Below the pieces are notes generated by a model, which ran no database searches, was not told the origin of the DNA, and saw nothing but the letters and a program-made list of their open reading frames with translations. Shown here one piece after another: positions 35,449-43,831 of a DNA stretch of 64,000 nucleotides. Positions within the stretch are counted from its first letter, which is position 1; every line of letters begins with the position of its first letter. Origin of the DNA: Mesorhizobium loti (GTDB lineage: Bacteria; Pseudomonadota; Alphaproteobacteria; Rhizobiales; Rhizobiaceae); the NCBI GenBank assembly GCA_014189435.1, contig CP050293.1, positions 5,709,001 to 5,773,000 on the forward strand, read 5' to 3'. The translations under genes were made by a program, and so were the position numbers.

Positions 35449-36186
35449 TCAGATCCCCGCGGTTTGCCCGATATAGGTGGTGGCAATCTCGCGCATGCGC
35501 TTGCGGTCGAAGCTCGGTCCGTGTCCGCCATGGCCGATGCGGATCGGCAGGTCGAGCAGGCGCTGCATCGTACTGATATAGGCGGCCCGGTCGGAGTCCG
35601 GCAGGCTGTCGATCAGCGTGTCGTCGTAGATGGCGTCGCCGCTGAAGAACAGGCCGTCGGCCTCGTCGAACAGCGCGATCGAATCCGGCGAATGGCCCGG
35701 CAGATGCAGCACGCGGAATTGCCGGTCGCCGAGATCGACCACATCGCCCTCGTCCAGGGTACGCGTCAATGGAGCGGGCGGGATCTTGTAGTCGGCCGCC
35801 TTCCAGCCCGGCGCCGGCAGTTTCGAAACGGCGCCTTCGAGATCGTGGAACATGTAGGCGTAGGTCGCCGCCTCATCCATGCTCTCGAATTGTTCCGCGC
35901 TCATCCTTGGCCCGGCCCGCAACGGAAATTCGTGCAGCGAGCCGACATGGTCGAGATGGATGTGGGTGGCGACGACCAGCAGCGGCTTGCCGTCGGGCGT
36001 CTCGATCTGCGGCGCCAGCGGACAGATGCCCATGCCGGTGTCGACCAGCAGGTCGGCATCGCGGCCGCGCAGATGCCAGATGTTGGCACGTACATAGGCA
36101 TGCACGAACGGCTCGGTCAGCATTGTCGTCTTGTCGTCGACGATGCGCCTGCTGAACCAGTCCGGCATCAAGTGTGAGCCCGGCAT
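35449..36186 (-). CDS. MBL-fold metallo-hydrolase
   Basis: A 245-residue metallo-beta-lactamase-fold enzyme. The metal motif is VATHIHLDHVGSLHEF (HxHxDH, about residues 74-79), with further ligands in LHLPGHSPDS and FSGDAIYDD. No signal peptide. The start overlaps the stop of the phosphofructokinase gene (TGATG on the minus strand). Substrate unknown; glyoxalase-II-like or lactonase-like activities are possible. Confidence 0.83.
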   Translation of the reverse strand: MPGSHLMPDWFSRRIVDDKTTMLTEPFVHAYVRANIWHLRGRDADLLVDTGMGICPLAPQIETPDGKPLLVVATHIHLDHVGSLHEFPLRAGPRMSAEQFESMDEAATYAYMFHDLEGAVSKLPAPGWKAADYKIPPAPLTRTLDEGDVVDLGDRQFRVLHLPGHSPDSIALFDEADGLFFSGDAIYDDTLIDSLPDSDRAAYISTMQRLLDLPIRIGHGGHGPSFDRKRMREIATTYIGQTAGI

Positions 36187-37352
36187 CAAACGAACGGCTT
36201 CCCGACCTTGTATTTTTCTGGCACCAGCCGCTTGAGGTAGGCCATGCCGGCATCGGACAGCTGATTGACATCGGGCTTCATGAAATCGTCCGGCATGTGG
36301 CGGGTCTTGCCGGCGACGTTCTTCAACGGCACCTTCTTCAGCACCGTTTTGGTGCCGTCATATTGCAGCGCCACCGAGCCGCCGCCCTGTTCGGCGACAG
36401 TGACGGCAAAGGCGCCGGCATCGAAAGCCTCCTGCGCGTCGACCGCGCTGATGGCGCCGATATAGCCGCGCGGCATGTAGCCTAGCGCATCGACGCGGGC
36501 TCGCTTGCCCGGCAGCCCTTCGGCCAGCGCGCGCTCGAGTGCGGCCGGCAGGTCGCTGCCCGACAATTTGACGTTGCCATGCGCGTCGCGCTCGAGCTTG
36601 TCCGGCGGCACCAGGCTTTCGACCAGCGCCTTGCCGTCGGCGGTGCTGACGCCTTCCGAAACGGCGACGATGCAGCGCTTGTGGCGATCGAGCGTGGCGC
36701 GCACGTCGTCGATGAAACCGGCGGCCGAGAATGGGCGCTCGGGCACGTAGACGAGGTGCGGGCCGCTGTCGGGGTCGAGCTGCCATGCAGCGGCCGCGGC
36801 AGTGAGGAAGCCGGCATGCCGGCCCATGACGATGCCTACATAGATGCCGGGCAGCGCGCGGAAATCGAGGTCGACGGAGAGGAAGGCGCCAGCGACGAAC
36901 TCGGCCGCCGAAATGAAGCCCGGCGTGTGGTCGTTTTCCTCGAGATCATTGTCGATGGTTTTTGGCGCGTGGACGAAGGCGATTTTGCCGCCGGCGGCGT
37001 CGGTCAGGATCTGCTGCGTGCCCGATGTGTCGTTGCCGCCGATGTAGATGAAAGCGTCGGCGCCGGCTTTCTTCAGGCCGTTGAGGATGACATCGCAATA
37101 GGCGGCATCCGGCTTGTCGCGCGTCGAGCCAAGGGCAGCACTTGGCGTTCCGGCAATCAGCCGCAAACGCTCCTCTGATATGGCGGAGAGGTCGACATAA
37201 TTGCCGTCACGAATGCCGCGCACGCCGTGGATGGAGCCCAGGACCTTGGCGCCGGGATGCCGCTTGCGGATCTCCAGCGTCGCCCCGACCACCGTCTGGT
37301 TGATGACGGCGGTTGGGCCGCCGCCCTGCGCGATGACAAACGTTCCAGCCAT
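36186..37352 (-). CDS. pfp: 6-phosphofructokinase, pyrophosphate-dependent type
   Basis: A 388-residue phosphofructokinase. Motifs: AQGGGPTAVINQTVVG at the N-terminus, YIGGNDTSG (phosphoryl-donor loop with Asp where the ATP enzymes have Gly, as in PPi users), PKTIDNDL (catalytic), VMGRHAGFL and QGGGSVAL. Converts fructose 6-phosphate to fructose 1,6-bisphosphate. Its presence is notable since most rhizobia use the Entner-Doudoroff path; PPi-PFK copies are nevertheless common in Mesorhizobium. Confidence 0.87.
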   Translation of the reverse strand: MAGTFVIAQGGGPTAVINQTVVGATLEIRKRHPGAKVLGSIHGVRGIRDGNYVDLSAISEERLRLIAGTPSAALGSTRDKPDAAYCDVILNGLKKAGADAFIYIGGNDTSGTQQILTDAAGGKIAFVHAPKTIDNDLEENDHTPGFISAAEFVAGAFLSVDLDFRALPGIYVGIVMGRHAGFLTAAAAAWQLDPDSGPHLVYVPERPFSAAGFIDDVRATLDRHKRCIVAVSEGVSTADGKALVESLVPPDKLERDAHGNVKLSGSDLPAALERALAEGLPGKRARVDALGYMPRGYIGAISAVDAQEAFDAGAFAVTVAEQGGGSVALQYDGTKTVLKKVPLKNVAGKTRHMPDDFMKPDVNQLSDAGMAYLKRLVPEKYKVGKPFV

Positions 37353-37452
37353 GCTTGATTTCTCCCGGCGCGATGGTTTTCAAAGCACCTTGGCCTGTCT
37401 TGCCGGATCGCGCAACGGGAGTTTCGAGCGGCGCCAACACGCCGCATGAGGG

Positions 37453-38220
37453 TCAGACGACGACGACCGGATTCTTCTTGGAAACGCGGCTGTAGAGATC
37501 GATGATATCCTGGTTGATCAGGCGCACGCAGCCCGACGACATCGCCTGGCCAATGCTCCACCATTCGGGTGAGCCGTGGATGCGATAGCCGGTGTCCTTG
37601 CCGTCCTGGTAGATGTAGAGGGCGCGCGCGCCGAGCGGGTTGGTGAGGCCGCCGGGCTGGCCGGCCTGCCATTTCACCAGTTCCGGCTTGCGCGCGATCA
37701 TCTCGGGCGGCGGCGTCCAGGTCGGCCATTCCCTGCCATACTGGATGTTGGCGCGGCCGGACCAGCGGAAGCCGTCCTTGCCGATACCGACGCCGTAGCG
37801 GATAGCGTCGCCACCCGGCTGGACGAGATAGAGCATGCGCTCCTGCAGATGAACGACGATGGTGCCGGGCGCCTCGCCTGTCGTGTCGACGACGATCTGG
37901 CGGCGGAATTCCGGCTTGACCTTGAGATAGGGCACTTCCGGCATGTTGAAGCCGCCATCCGTCATCGCGGCATACATGACGCCGGGGCTGGTGATGTTCT
38001 TGTCGACGCTGATGCTTGGCCGGATCGGCCGCACGGAGCCGGTGGTGACGTCGTCCAGCTCGAGCGCCGGCAGGCCACCGCCCGAGGTCGAGCAACCGGC
38101 GGCGCTGAGCAACGCGAGCGCCCCTGCCCCGGACAGGATGGCGCGGCGGGAAAGATGATGATCGGTTTCGAATGCGTCGCCGTTTCGCGGCGGCGTCAGA
38201 CCTTGCGGCAACTCACGCAT
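37453..38220 (-). CDS. L,D-transpeptidase (YkuD family), exported
   Basis: A 255-residue YkuD protein. N-terminal RRAILSGAGALALLSAAGCS combines a twin-arginine pair and a lipobox (AAGC), so it is probably a membrane-anchored lipoprotein. Catalytic region: YRIHGSPEWWSIGQAMSSGC with His and Cys, then VRLINQDIIDLY. It forms 3-3 cross-links in peptidoglycan or attaches proteins to it. ATG 38220 is preferred over GTG 38253. Confidence 0.88.
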   Translation of the reverse strand: MRELPQGLTPPRNGDAFETDHHLSRRAILSGAGALALLSAAGCSTSGGGLPALELDDVTTGSVRPIRPSISVDKNITSPGVMYAAMTDGGFNMPEVPYLKVKPEFRRQIVVDTTGEAPGTIVVHLQERMLYLVQPGGDAIRYGVGIGKDGFRWSGRANIQYGREWPTWTPPPEMIARKPELVKWQAGQPGGLTNPLGARALYIYQDGKDTGYRIHGSPEWWSIGQAMSSGCVRLINQDIIDLYSRVSKKNPVVVV

Positions 38221-38458
38221 ATACCCAAACCCTACGCTGTCGGCGGGAAGCACGGTCCGGCCGGATAGCAGGCATTTTCATCATTCATGGTTGATAAAGC
38301 GTGAAGACCTTGCAGGACCTGCGTTTGCGCATTGCCCGGCGGGCGCCCGACCTTCCTGCTGATCCTTGACTGGGAGCTGCCGCACAAAAAGACCTCGGTC
38401 GGGTCATAATCCCGGCACTGGTGTTTCCTACTTCTCAAGCGATCAGCGAGGGGCCTCC

Positions 38459-38581
38459 ATGTGCAAGACCTTAAAAACCGACATCAAGCTTTTTGCCGCT
38501 GCCATTGTCGCGGCAGCAACCGTTCTCGGTGCCAATGTCAGCCTGGCCGATATCGTGAGCACGCTGAGCGGCGCGAACTGA
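38459..38581 (+). CDS. Possible small exported peptide
   Basis: A 40-residue open frame with a basic start (MCKTLKTDIK), a hydrophobic alanine-rich segment (LFAAAIVAAATVLGANVSLA) and the short tail DIVSTLSGAN. A GCGAGGGG ribosome site is 6-9 bases upstream. Looks like a signal peptide with a nine-residue product or a small membrane protein. Unrecognised; could be spurious. Confidence 0.4.
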   Translation: MCKTLKTDIKLFAAAIVAAATVLGANVSLADIVSTLSGAN

Positions 38582-38677
38582 CGCCGGTCTGCCGCTGGCG
38601 CAATTAGGGAAATCGCCTCTTTACATTCTCCCGGGCCTAAGGATTTATCCTCTTCTTTGAGCTCAAAGGAGACAAAC

Positions 38678-39301
38678 ATGTCCTTCGAAAACTGGGCCGC
38701 CTTCGCCGCCGCATCGACGATCCTTCTCATCATTCCGGGTCCGACCATCCTGCTGGTCGTGTCCTACGCGCTGGGCCAGGGCTGGCGCACCGCCCTGCCG
38801 ATGGCCGTCGGCGTGGCGCTCGGCGACTTCACCGCGATGACCTTGTCGATGCTGGGCATCGGCGCGTTGCTGGCGGCTTCGGCTGGTGTCTTCACCATCC
38901 TGAAGCTGATCGGCGCCGGCTACCTGATCTATCTCGGCGTGAAGCTGTTTCGCGCCGGCGGCGCGCTGAAAGCCGAACCGCGCACCGACGCGGTGTCGTC
39001 GGCCAAGATGATGGCGCATGCCTGGCTGGTCACCGCGCTCAACCCGAAAAGCATCACCTTCTTCGTCGCCTTCCTGCCGCAGTTCCTCGACCGGCACGCC
39101 GATTTCTGGACGCAGATGCTGATCTTCGAGACGACCTTCCTGGCGCTCGCCTTCGCCAATGCCTTCGGCTATGCGCTGATCGCGGCAAGGGCACGCAACG
39201 TCGTGCGCAACCCCAAGGCAATCCGCATCTTCAACCGCACCGGCGGCACGCTGCTGGTCGGCGCCGGCATCGCCACGGTGGCGATGCGTTCCAGCAATTA
39301 G
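38678..39301 (+). CDS. LysE-family amino acid exporter
   Basis: A 207-residue membrane protein with about six spans. N-terminal ILLIIPGPTILLVVSYALGQ carries the PGP signature of LysE/RhtB exporters, and ALNPKSITFFVAFLPQF is the second family hallmark. The start follows AAAGGA. Exports an amino acid or derivative; which one cannot be told. It is followed by a palindrome at 39317-39345. Confidence 0.9.
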   Translation: MSFENWAAFAAASTILLIIPGPTILLVVSYALGQGWRTALPMAVGVALGDFTAMTLSMLGIGALLAASAGVFTILKLIGAGYLIYLGVKLFRAGGALKAEPRTDAVSSAKMMAHAWLVTALNPKSITFFVAFLPQFLDRHADFWTQMLIFETTFLALAFANAFGYALIAARARNVVRNPKAIRIFNRTGGTLLVGAGIATVAMRSSN

Positions 39302-39316
39302 GCTGTCTGTCTGGCC

Positions 39317-39345
39317 ATGATCCCGAAACCGGTTTCCGGGATCAT
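39317..39345. repeat. Palindrome, rhizobial intergenic type / terminator
   Basis: ATGATCCCGAAACC with its near-complement GGTTTCCGGGATCAT, between the convergent lysE-type gene and the autotransporter. Short palindromes with the GATCCCGAAA core are common between genes in Rhizobiales, and this one could end both transcripts. Confidence 0.6.
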
Positions 39346-39353
39346 GATCTGCC

Positions 39354-42200
39354 TCACCATTTGACGCTGAAGCCGAGATTGCCTTCGAGTATCCGGCGTT
39401 TGTCGCCGCCGAGATTGGTGGTGTAGTCGCCAGTGGCGAAGATGCTGACCTTGTCCGTCACCTTGGCGATCACGCCGCCGCCGAATTCGAACGAGGTCGA
39501 CCGGCCCTCGGTCGAGATATCGGTGGTGTCGAAATTGACATGGCTGGTGCCGCCGAAGTCGTGCCAGATGTTGACTTTGAGGTAGGGTTGCAACGGCATG
39601 CCGTTGATAGCAGTCTCGCCCTGCAGCCGTACGCCCAGCCGGCCGGTGACGCTGTCGTTGGAATCGAAGGAAACCGACGAGAAGCGGTCCGAAGCATCGT
39701 CGAGCGCCAGATGCTGCCAGACCAGTTGCGCCTGCGGTTCAAGCGTCCAGCCTTGCCCCAGCGCCAAGGGATAACCGCCTTCCAGCGAAGCGGTGACGCC
39801 GGTTCCGCCGATGTCGATGCCGACGTCGCGCGACGATGTTGCGTTGCCGCCGAAGAAGGTGGCCATGAGGACGCTGTCCAGATACCAGCCGCTTTGGCCG
39901 ATGCGGGTCCAGTAGCCGCCGACGCTGGTGCCGGTGAGATCCATGCTGCCGACGGACAGATTGTTCCAGCCCAGCGCCTGGCCGCGCACATCGCCATTCA
40001 TGCTGGCGTAGGCGATGAACAGGCCGGCGCGGTCGGTCTGGCCTGACGACGTTTCGCGGCCGAACAGATCGAAGCCCGCCTGCAGGCCGAACAGTGTGCC
40101 GTCGAAGGACGGCGACACCGTTCCCGAATACGCCATCTTGCTGTCCTGGCCGAAAATGCGGCCCCAGACCGGCGACAGCTCCGTGTTCGACAACAGGCTC
40201 TGCTCGCCGCGCCGTTCGTGGAAGGTGCCGAGCGTCGTCATCGCCAGATGTTCGGCGACCGGCGGCAGCGCCGAATAGACCGGAACTTCGATGCGATAGA
40301 GCGTGATCTCTGCTGCCTCCACCGCCGTCGCTCCGGGCGTCGGCGGCGTCGGTTGGACCGGTGGCGGGCCAGGCAGTGTCGGCACCGGAAGCGCTGGCGC
40401 CTCAGTCGGCACCACCGGCGGTGGCGGCGGTGGATCCGCGGGCGGCGCCGGTGGCGGCGGCGGTGGCGGCTCAGGCTCCGGATCTGCTGCCTGCACCGGC
40501 GGCGTCGGATCTACCGGCGGATTGTTGATGTCGCCCTCGGTCGGCGGCGGCGTTGGCGGCAGCTCGGAGGGCGGCGGGGGCAGCGGTTCGGCCGCCGGCG
40601 GCTCGGGTTCCGGCGGCGGCGTGGGTTCGACCACCGGCGGGGCTGGGGCCGGCGGGGCCGGCGTGTTCAGCGTCGAACGCAGATACCAGTTCTCCTCGCT
40701 GCCGGCGCTGACGCCGCCCTTGAACAGATAATATTCGAAGGCGCCGGCGGCGACCGGAGCGTCGAGCGCGAATGTGGTGGCGCCCGAGGTGGCGCCGTTG
40801 ACCGCCTGGACGACCATGATGCCGTCCTGCGTGGTCGAGGCGCCGGCGCCGCCGAGATTGACCACGGAAATGCCGGTCGAACCGGAAGCCGTTCCGCCCG
40901 ACAGGACCAGCCGGTCGGATGCGGAACTGTCGTCGCCGAGCTCGGTCTGGATGAGCAGCAGGCCACCCAGGCCGGTATAATTGCCTGATATCGTCAGCCG
41001 ATCGGTCGCGCCGGTGCTGCCGTTGGTCAGGTCGATGCGTCCAGCATTGGTGACCTGCGCCAACTGGCCGGCCGTGAAGGCCTGGATCGCCGCGTTGAAA
41101 CCGCCGCCATAGAGCGTGCTCGAGGCGTCGACGCTGAGCGAACCCGTGCCGGTGCCGCTGTCGCCCAGCACAAGATTGCCGTCGAGCGTCAGCTCGGTGT
41201 CGTTGGTGGCGCCGATGCTTTCCCAGTTCTGGAGCCGGCTGATCCCATCGAGCTTGACGTTGTCGAGGGTCAGCGCGTCGGTGCCGAGGCCGCCAGTGAT
41301 TGCATCCGTGCCACCGAGATTGGCGTTGGTGAGATTGCTGAGCTTGGCGGTGTCGTTATCGCCGCCGAGATCGACGGCGCCATAGATGATGCCGCCGCCG
41401 TTCCACACGAAATTGTCGGCGCCAAAGCTCATCAGGATATCGCCACCGACCGTGCCGCCGGTGACCGTGACGCTGTCATTGCCGCCGCTGACGCTGATGT
41501 TGCCGCCGATCGTGCCACCCGAGAGGATGATCGTGTCCTTGTCGAAGCCGGTGACGAGGTTGCGGTCGATGGTGCCGCCGGACATGTTGAAATAGTTCTG
41601 GTCGAGCTTCATGTTGACGCGGCCGATGCGGCCGCCGGTCATCACCGCGTGGTCGCCATCGTCGAAGAAATCGACGATACGGCCGCCGGTCATCGTGAAG
41701 GTGTCGAGGCCGTCGCCCTGGTTGAGCGAGCCGATCTGGCCGCCGCTCATATTAAAGTCGTCGACGCCGGCGCCCTGCTGGACATTGCCGGCGACCGTGC
41801 CCGTGCCAATGGTGAAGAAATCGGTGCCGCCGCCCTGATCGACGGTGCCGGTGATGGTGCCGGACTGCATGTCGATGCGGTCCGTGCCGACGCCAAAGGT
41901 GACGTTGCCTGATATCTGCCCGGTGCCGCCGGCGGGAAAATTCAGTGTGTTGTCGCCGGCAGCATCGGTGAGGCTGCCGCCCGATGAGCCACTATCACAG
42001 GTGTAGACGGTGTTCCCGGCGGATGGGCCCAGCACGCAGGCGGCAAACGCGGCGGAATTGGGCAGCAACGCAAAGGCCGTAGTTGAGAGGACGCTAATAA
42101 GCCATGGATGTAGCTGGCGCGGCCTTCGCCGCAGCAAAGCAACCGTGCCTTCTGCATCCTCCGAACGACTGTTCGGAAGCCTGTTTTTCAGATGCCGCAT
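39354..42200 (-). CDS. Autotransporter (type Va) outer-membrane protein
   Basis: A 948-residue protein. The start at 42200 has GAGAGGGA six bases upstream and gives an extended N-terminus with signal peptide (PWLISVLSTTAFALLPNSAA, about residues 32-54). The passenger (about 60-540) is a beta-helix built of imperfect repeats of the form GG-x-I-x-G-x-V with D-x-F/T endings, for example GGTIGGNISVSGGNDSVTV. A long proline-rich linker (about 545-660, PPPEPEPP-like) leads to the C-terminal beta-barrel (from about 695, ending LEGNLGFSVKW with terminal aromatic). It would display the passenger on the cell surface. Adhesion is the usual role. Confidence 0.9.
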   Translation of the reverse strand: MRHLKNRLPNSRSEDAEGTVALLRRRPRQLHPWLISVLSTTAFALLPNSAAFAACVLGPSAGNTVYTCDSGSSGGSLTDAAGDNTLNFPAGGTGQISGNVTFGVGTDRIDMQSGTITGTVDQGGGTDFFTIGTGTVAGNVQQGAGVDDFNMSGGQIGSLNQGDGLDTFTMTGGRIVDFFDDGDHAVMTGGRIGRVNMKLDQNYFNMSGGTIDRNLVTGFDKDTIILSGGTIGGNISVSGGNDSVTVTGGTVGGDILMSFGADNFVWNGGGIIYGAVDLGGDNDTAKLSNLTNANLGGTDAITGGLGTDALTLDNVKLDGISRLQNWESIGATNDTELTLDGNLVLGDSGTGTGSLSVDASSTLYGGGFNAAIQAFTAGQLAQVTNAGRIDLTNGSTGATDRLTISGNYTGLGGLLLIQTELGDDSSASDRLVLSGGTASGSTGISVVNLGGAGASTTQDGIMVVQAVNGATSGATTFALDAPVAAGAFEYYLFKGGVSAGSEENWYLRSTLNTPAPPAPAPPVVEPTPPPEPEPPAAEPLPPPPSELPPTPPPTEGDINNPPVDPTPPVQAADPEPEPPPPPPPAPPADPPPPPPVVPTEAPALPVPTLPGPPPVQPTPPTPGATAVEAAEITLYRIEVPVYSALPPVAEHLAMTTLGTFHERRGEQSLLSNTELSPVWGRIFGQDSKMAYSGTVSPSFDGTLFGLQAGFDLFGRETSSGQTDRAGLFIAYASMNGDVRGQALGWNNLSVGSMDLTGTSVGGYWTRIGQSGWYLDSVLMATFFGGNATSSRDVGIDIGGTGVTASLEGGYPLALGQGWTLEPQAQLVWQHLALDDASDRFSSVSFDSNDSVTGRLGVRLQGETAINGMPLQPYLKVNIWHDFGGTSHVNFDTTDISTEGRSTSFEFGGGVIAKVTDKVSIFATGDYTTNLGGDKRRILEGNLGFSVKW

Positions 42201-42426
42201 CGCGTCCCTCTCGATTCGCGATTTCAAGCTCCCCGCCCGGCGCCGCAATGAAGACACAATTGGTTCGATTTTACAAAGCCTAATCTGCTCCGAATGGTTG
42301 CTAAACTGCAAAGACTACTGAAATGGTCTGGCGCAGCGCGTGGTTGGCGTGTCCGTGGCCCATGCTTTAGGATCGCCTTGGGCCGAAGGATCGAGGGCCT
42401 GTCACGCGTCAATGAAAGGACATCGC

Positions 42427-43749
42427 ATGGCAATCAGGGATGCATTCGGCCTGACGCTTTCTGGTGCGACGGAGGCGGGATTCACGCCCTACAGCCAGGC
42501 GGTGCGTGAACTGCAGTGCTTCATCGGCGATCCCGTAGCCTCCATCGACCGCGCCATCGCGGAAGATCCCGGCTTCGTCATGGCGCATGTCTTCAAGGGC
42601 TATCTCTTCGGCCTCGCCACCGAGCTGGAGGCGACGGCGGTGGCCAAGGCTTGCCATGAGGCGTCACTGCCGCTTGCCGCGACCACGCGCGAGCAGGCGC
42701 ATGTCGCAGCCCTTGGTCATCTCGCCAACGGGCGGTGGCATGAGGCCAGCCGCATTCTTGAAGATGTCACCATCGAGACCCCGCGCGACGGGCTGGCACT
42801 GCAGGTCGGCCACCAGATCGATTTCTTCACCGGCAATACCCGCATGCTGCGCGACCGCATCGCACGCGCCCTGCCGTCCTGGCAAAGCAGCATGCCCGGC
42901 TACCACGCCATGCTCAGCATGCAGGCGTTCGGGCTGGAGGAAATGGGCGACTATGTCAGGGCCGAACAGCTTGGGCGCTCGGCAGTCGACATGGAGCCGC
43001 GCGATGGCTGGGCGCAGCACGCCGTCGCCCATGTCATGGAAATGCAGAGCCGGCAAAGGGATGGCATCGCCTGGATGCGCGCCAACCCGGAAGCGTGGAC
43101 AAGGGAGAGCTTCCTGCAGGTGCACAATTGGTGGCACCTGGCGCTGTTTCACTATGATCTCGGCGAAATCGATCAAGTGCTGGGGCTCTATGACGGCCCC
43201 ATCTACAGCGTGCAATCGACGATGGCGCTCAACATGGTCGATGCCTCGGCGATCCTGTGGCGGCTCCACCTCGGTGGCTTCGATGTCGGCGACCGCTGGG
43301 CAGCGCTCGCCGACAACTGGCGCAAGGCCGGCGCCGGCCTCTATGCCTTCAACGATGCCCACGCGATGATGGCCTTTGTCGGCGCCGGGCTCGATGCGCC
43401 AGCCCTCGTCTTGCTTGAGGCGCAGCGCGAAGCCATGCGCGGCAATGACGACAATGCGGCTTTCACAAGGGATGTCGGCCATCCAGTGACGCTCGCCATC
43501 AAGGCGTTCGGCGAAGGCAGCTATGCCGAGACCGTGCGCCTGATCCGGCCGATACGGGCGATCGCCCACCGTTTCGGCGGCAGCCATGCCCAGCGCGACG
43601 TCATCGACCTGACACTGATCGAGGCGGCCTTGCGCGCCGGCGACGGCGCGCTGGCCAGGGCGCTCACGGCAGAACGTTCGATGGCGCGGCCCGACAGTCC
43701 GCTGTCAGCGCTGTTTGTGCGACGCGCCGCCGATTTGTCAGAGAATTGA
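42427..43749 (+). CDS. Tetratricopeptide-repeat protein, TTC38-like
   Basis: A 440-residue helical repeat protein similar to the TTC38 family found in bacteria and animals. Family-like segments: PGFVMAHVFKGYLFGLAT, GLALQVGHQIDFFTGNTRML, GWAQHAVAHVMEMQSRQ, VHNWWHLALFHYDLGEIDQV. No signal or membrane segment. The ATG at 42427 has AAAGGA upstream; ATG 42412 is less likely. Divergent from the autotransporter gene. Biochemical function of the family is unknown. Confidence 0.85.
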   Translation: MAIRDAFGLTLSGATEAGFTPYSQAVRELQCFIGDPVASIDRAIAEDPGFVMAHVFKGYLFGLATELEATAVAKACHEASLPLAATTREQAHVAALGHLANGRWHEASRILEDVTIETPRDGLALQVGHQIDFFTGNTRMLRDRIARALPSWQSSMPGYHAMLSMQAFGLEEMGDYVRAEQLGRSAVDMEPRDGWAQHAVAHVMEMQSRQRDGIAWMRANPEAWTRESFLQVHNWWHLALFHYDLGEIDQVLGLYDGPIYSVQSTMALNMVDASAILWRLHLGGFDVGDRWAALADNWRKAGAGLYAFNDAHAMMAFVGAGLDAPALVLLEAQREAMRGNDDNAAFTRDVGHPVTLAIKAFGEGSYAETVRLIRPIRAIAHRFGGSHAQRDVIDLTLIEAALRAGDGALARALTAERSMARPDSPLSALFVRRAADLSEN

Positions 43750-43787
43750 CCCGAAGCGGATCTTGTTTTAAAAACTGGCCAAGCCAG

Positions 43788-43810
43788 ATTTTTTCGAGAC
43801 CCGAAAAAAT
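43788..43810. promoter_or_regulatory. AT-rich palindrome upstream of xylB
   Basis: Perfect 9-base arms ATTTTTTCG and CGAAAAAAT with spacer AGACC, ending 22 bases before the xylB start. It could be an operator for a sugar regulator or a weak terminator of the TPR gene. No xylose regulator gene is in the window. Confidence 0.4.
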
Positions 43811-43831
43811 TAAATGGCATGGGAGGAAATC

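Noticed and set aside
41380..41900. Repeated short units in the autotransporter gene looked at as a CRISPR-like or satellite array
   Set aside because: Units are degenerate codons for the GGxIxGxV protein repeat and stay in frame.
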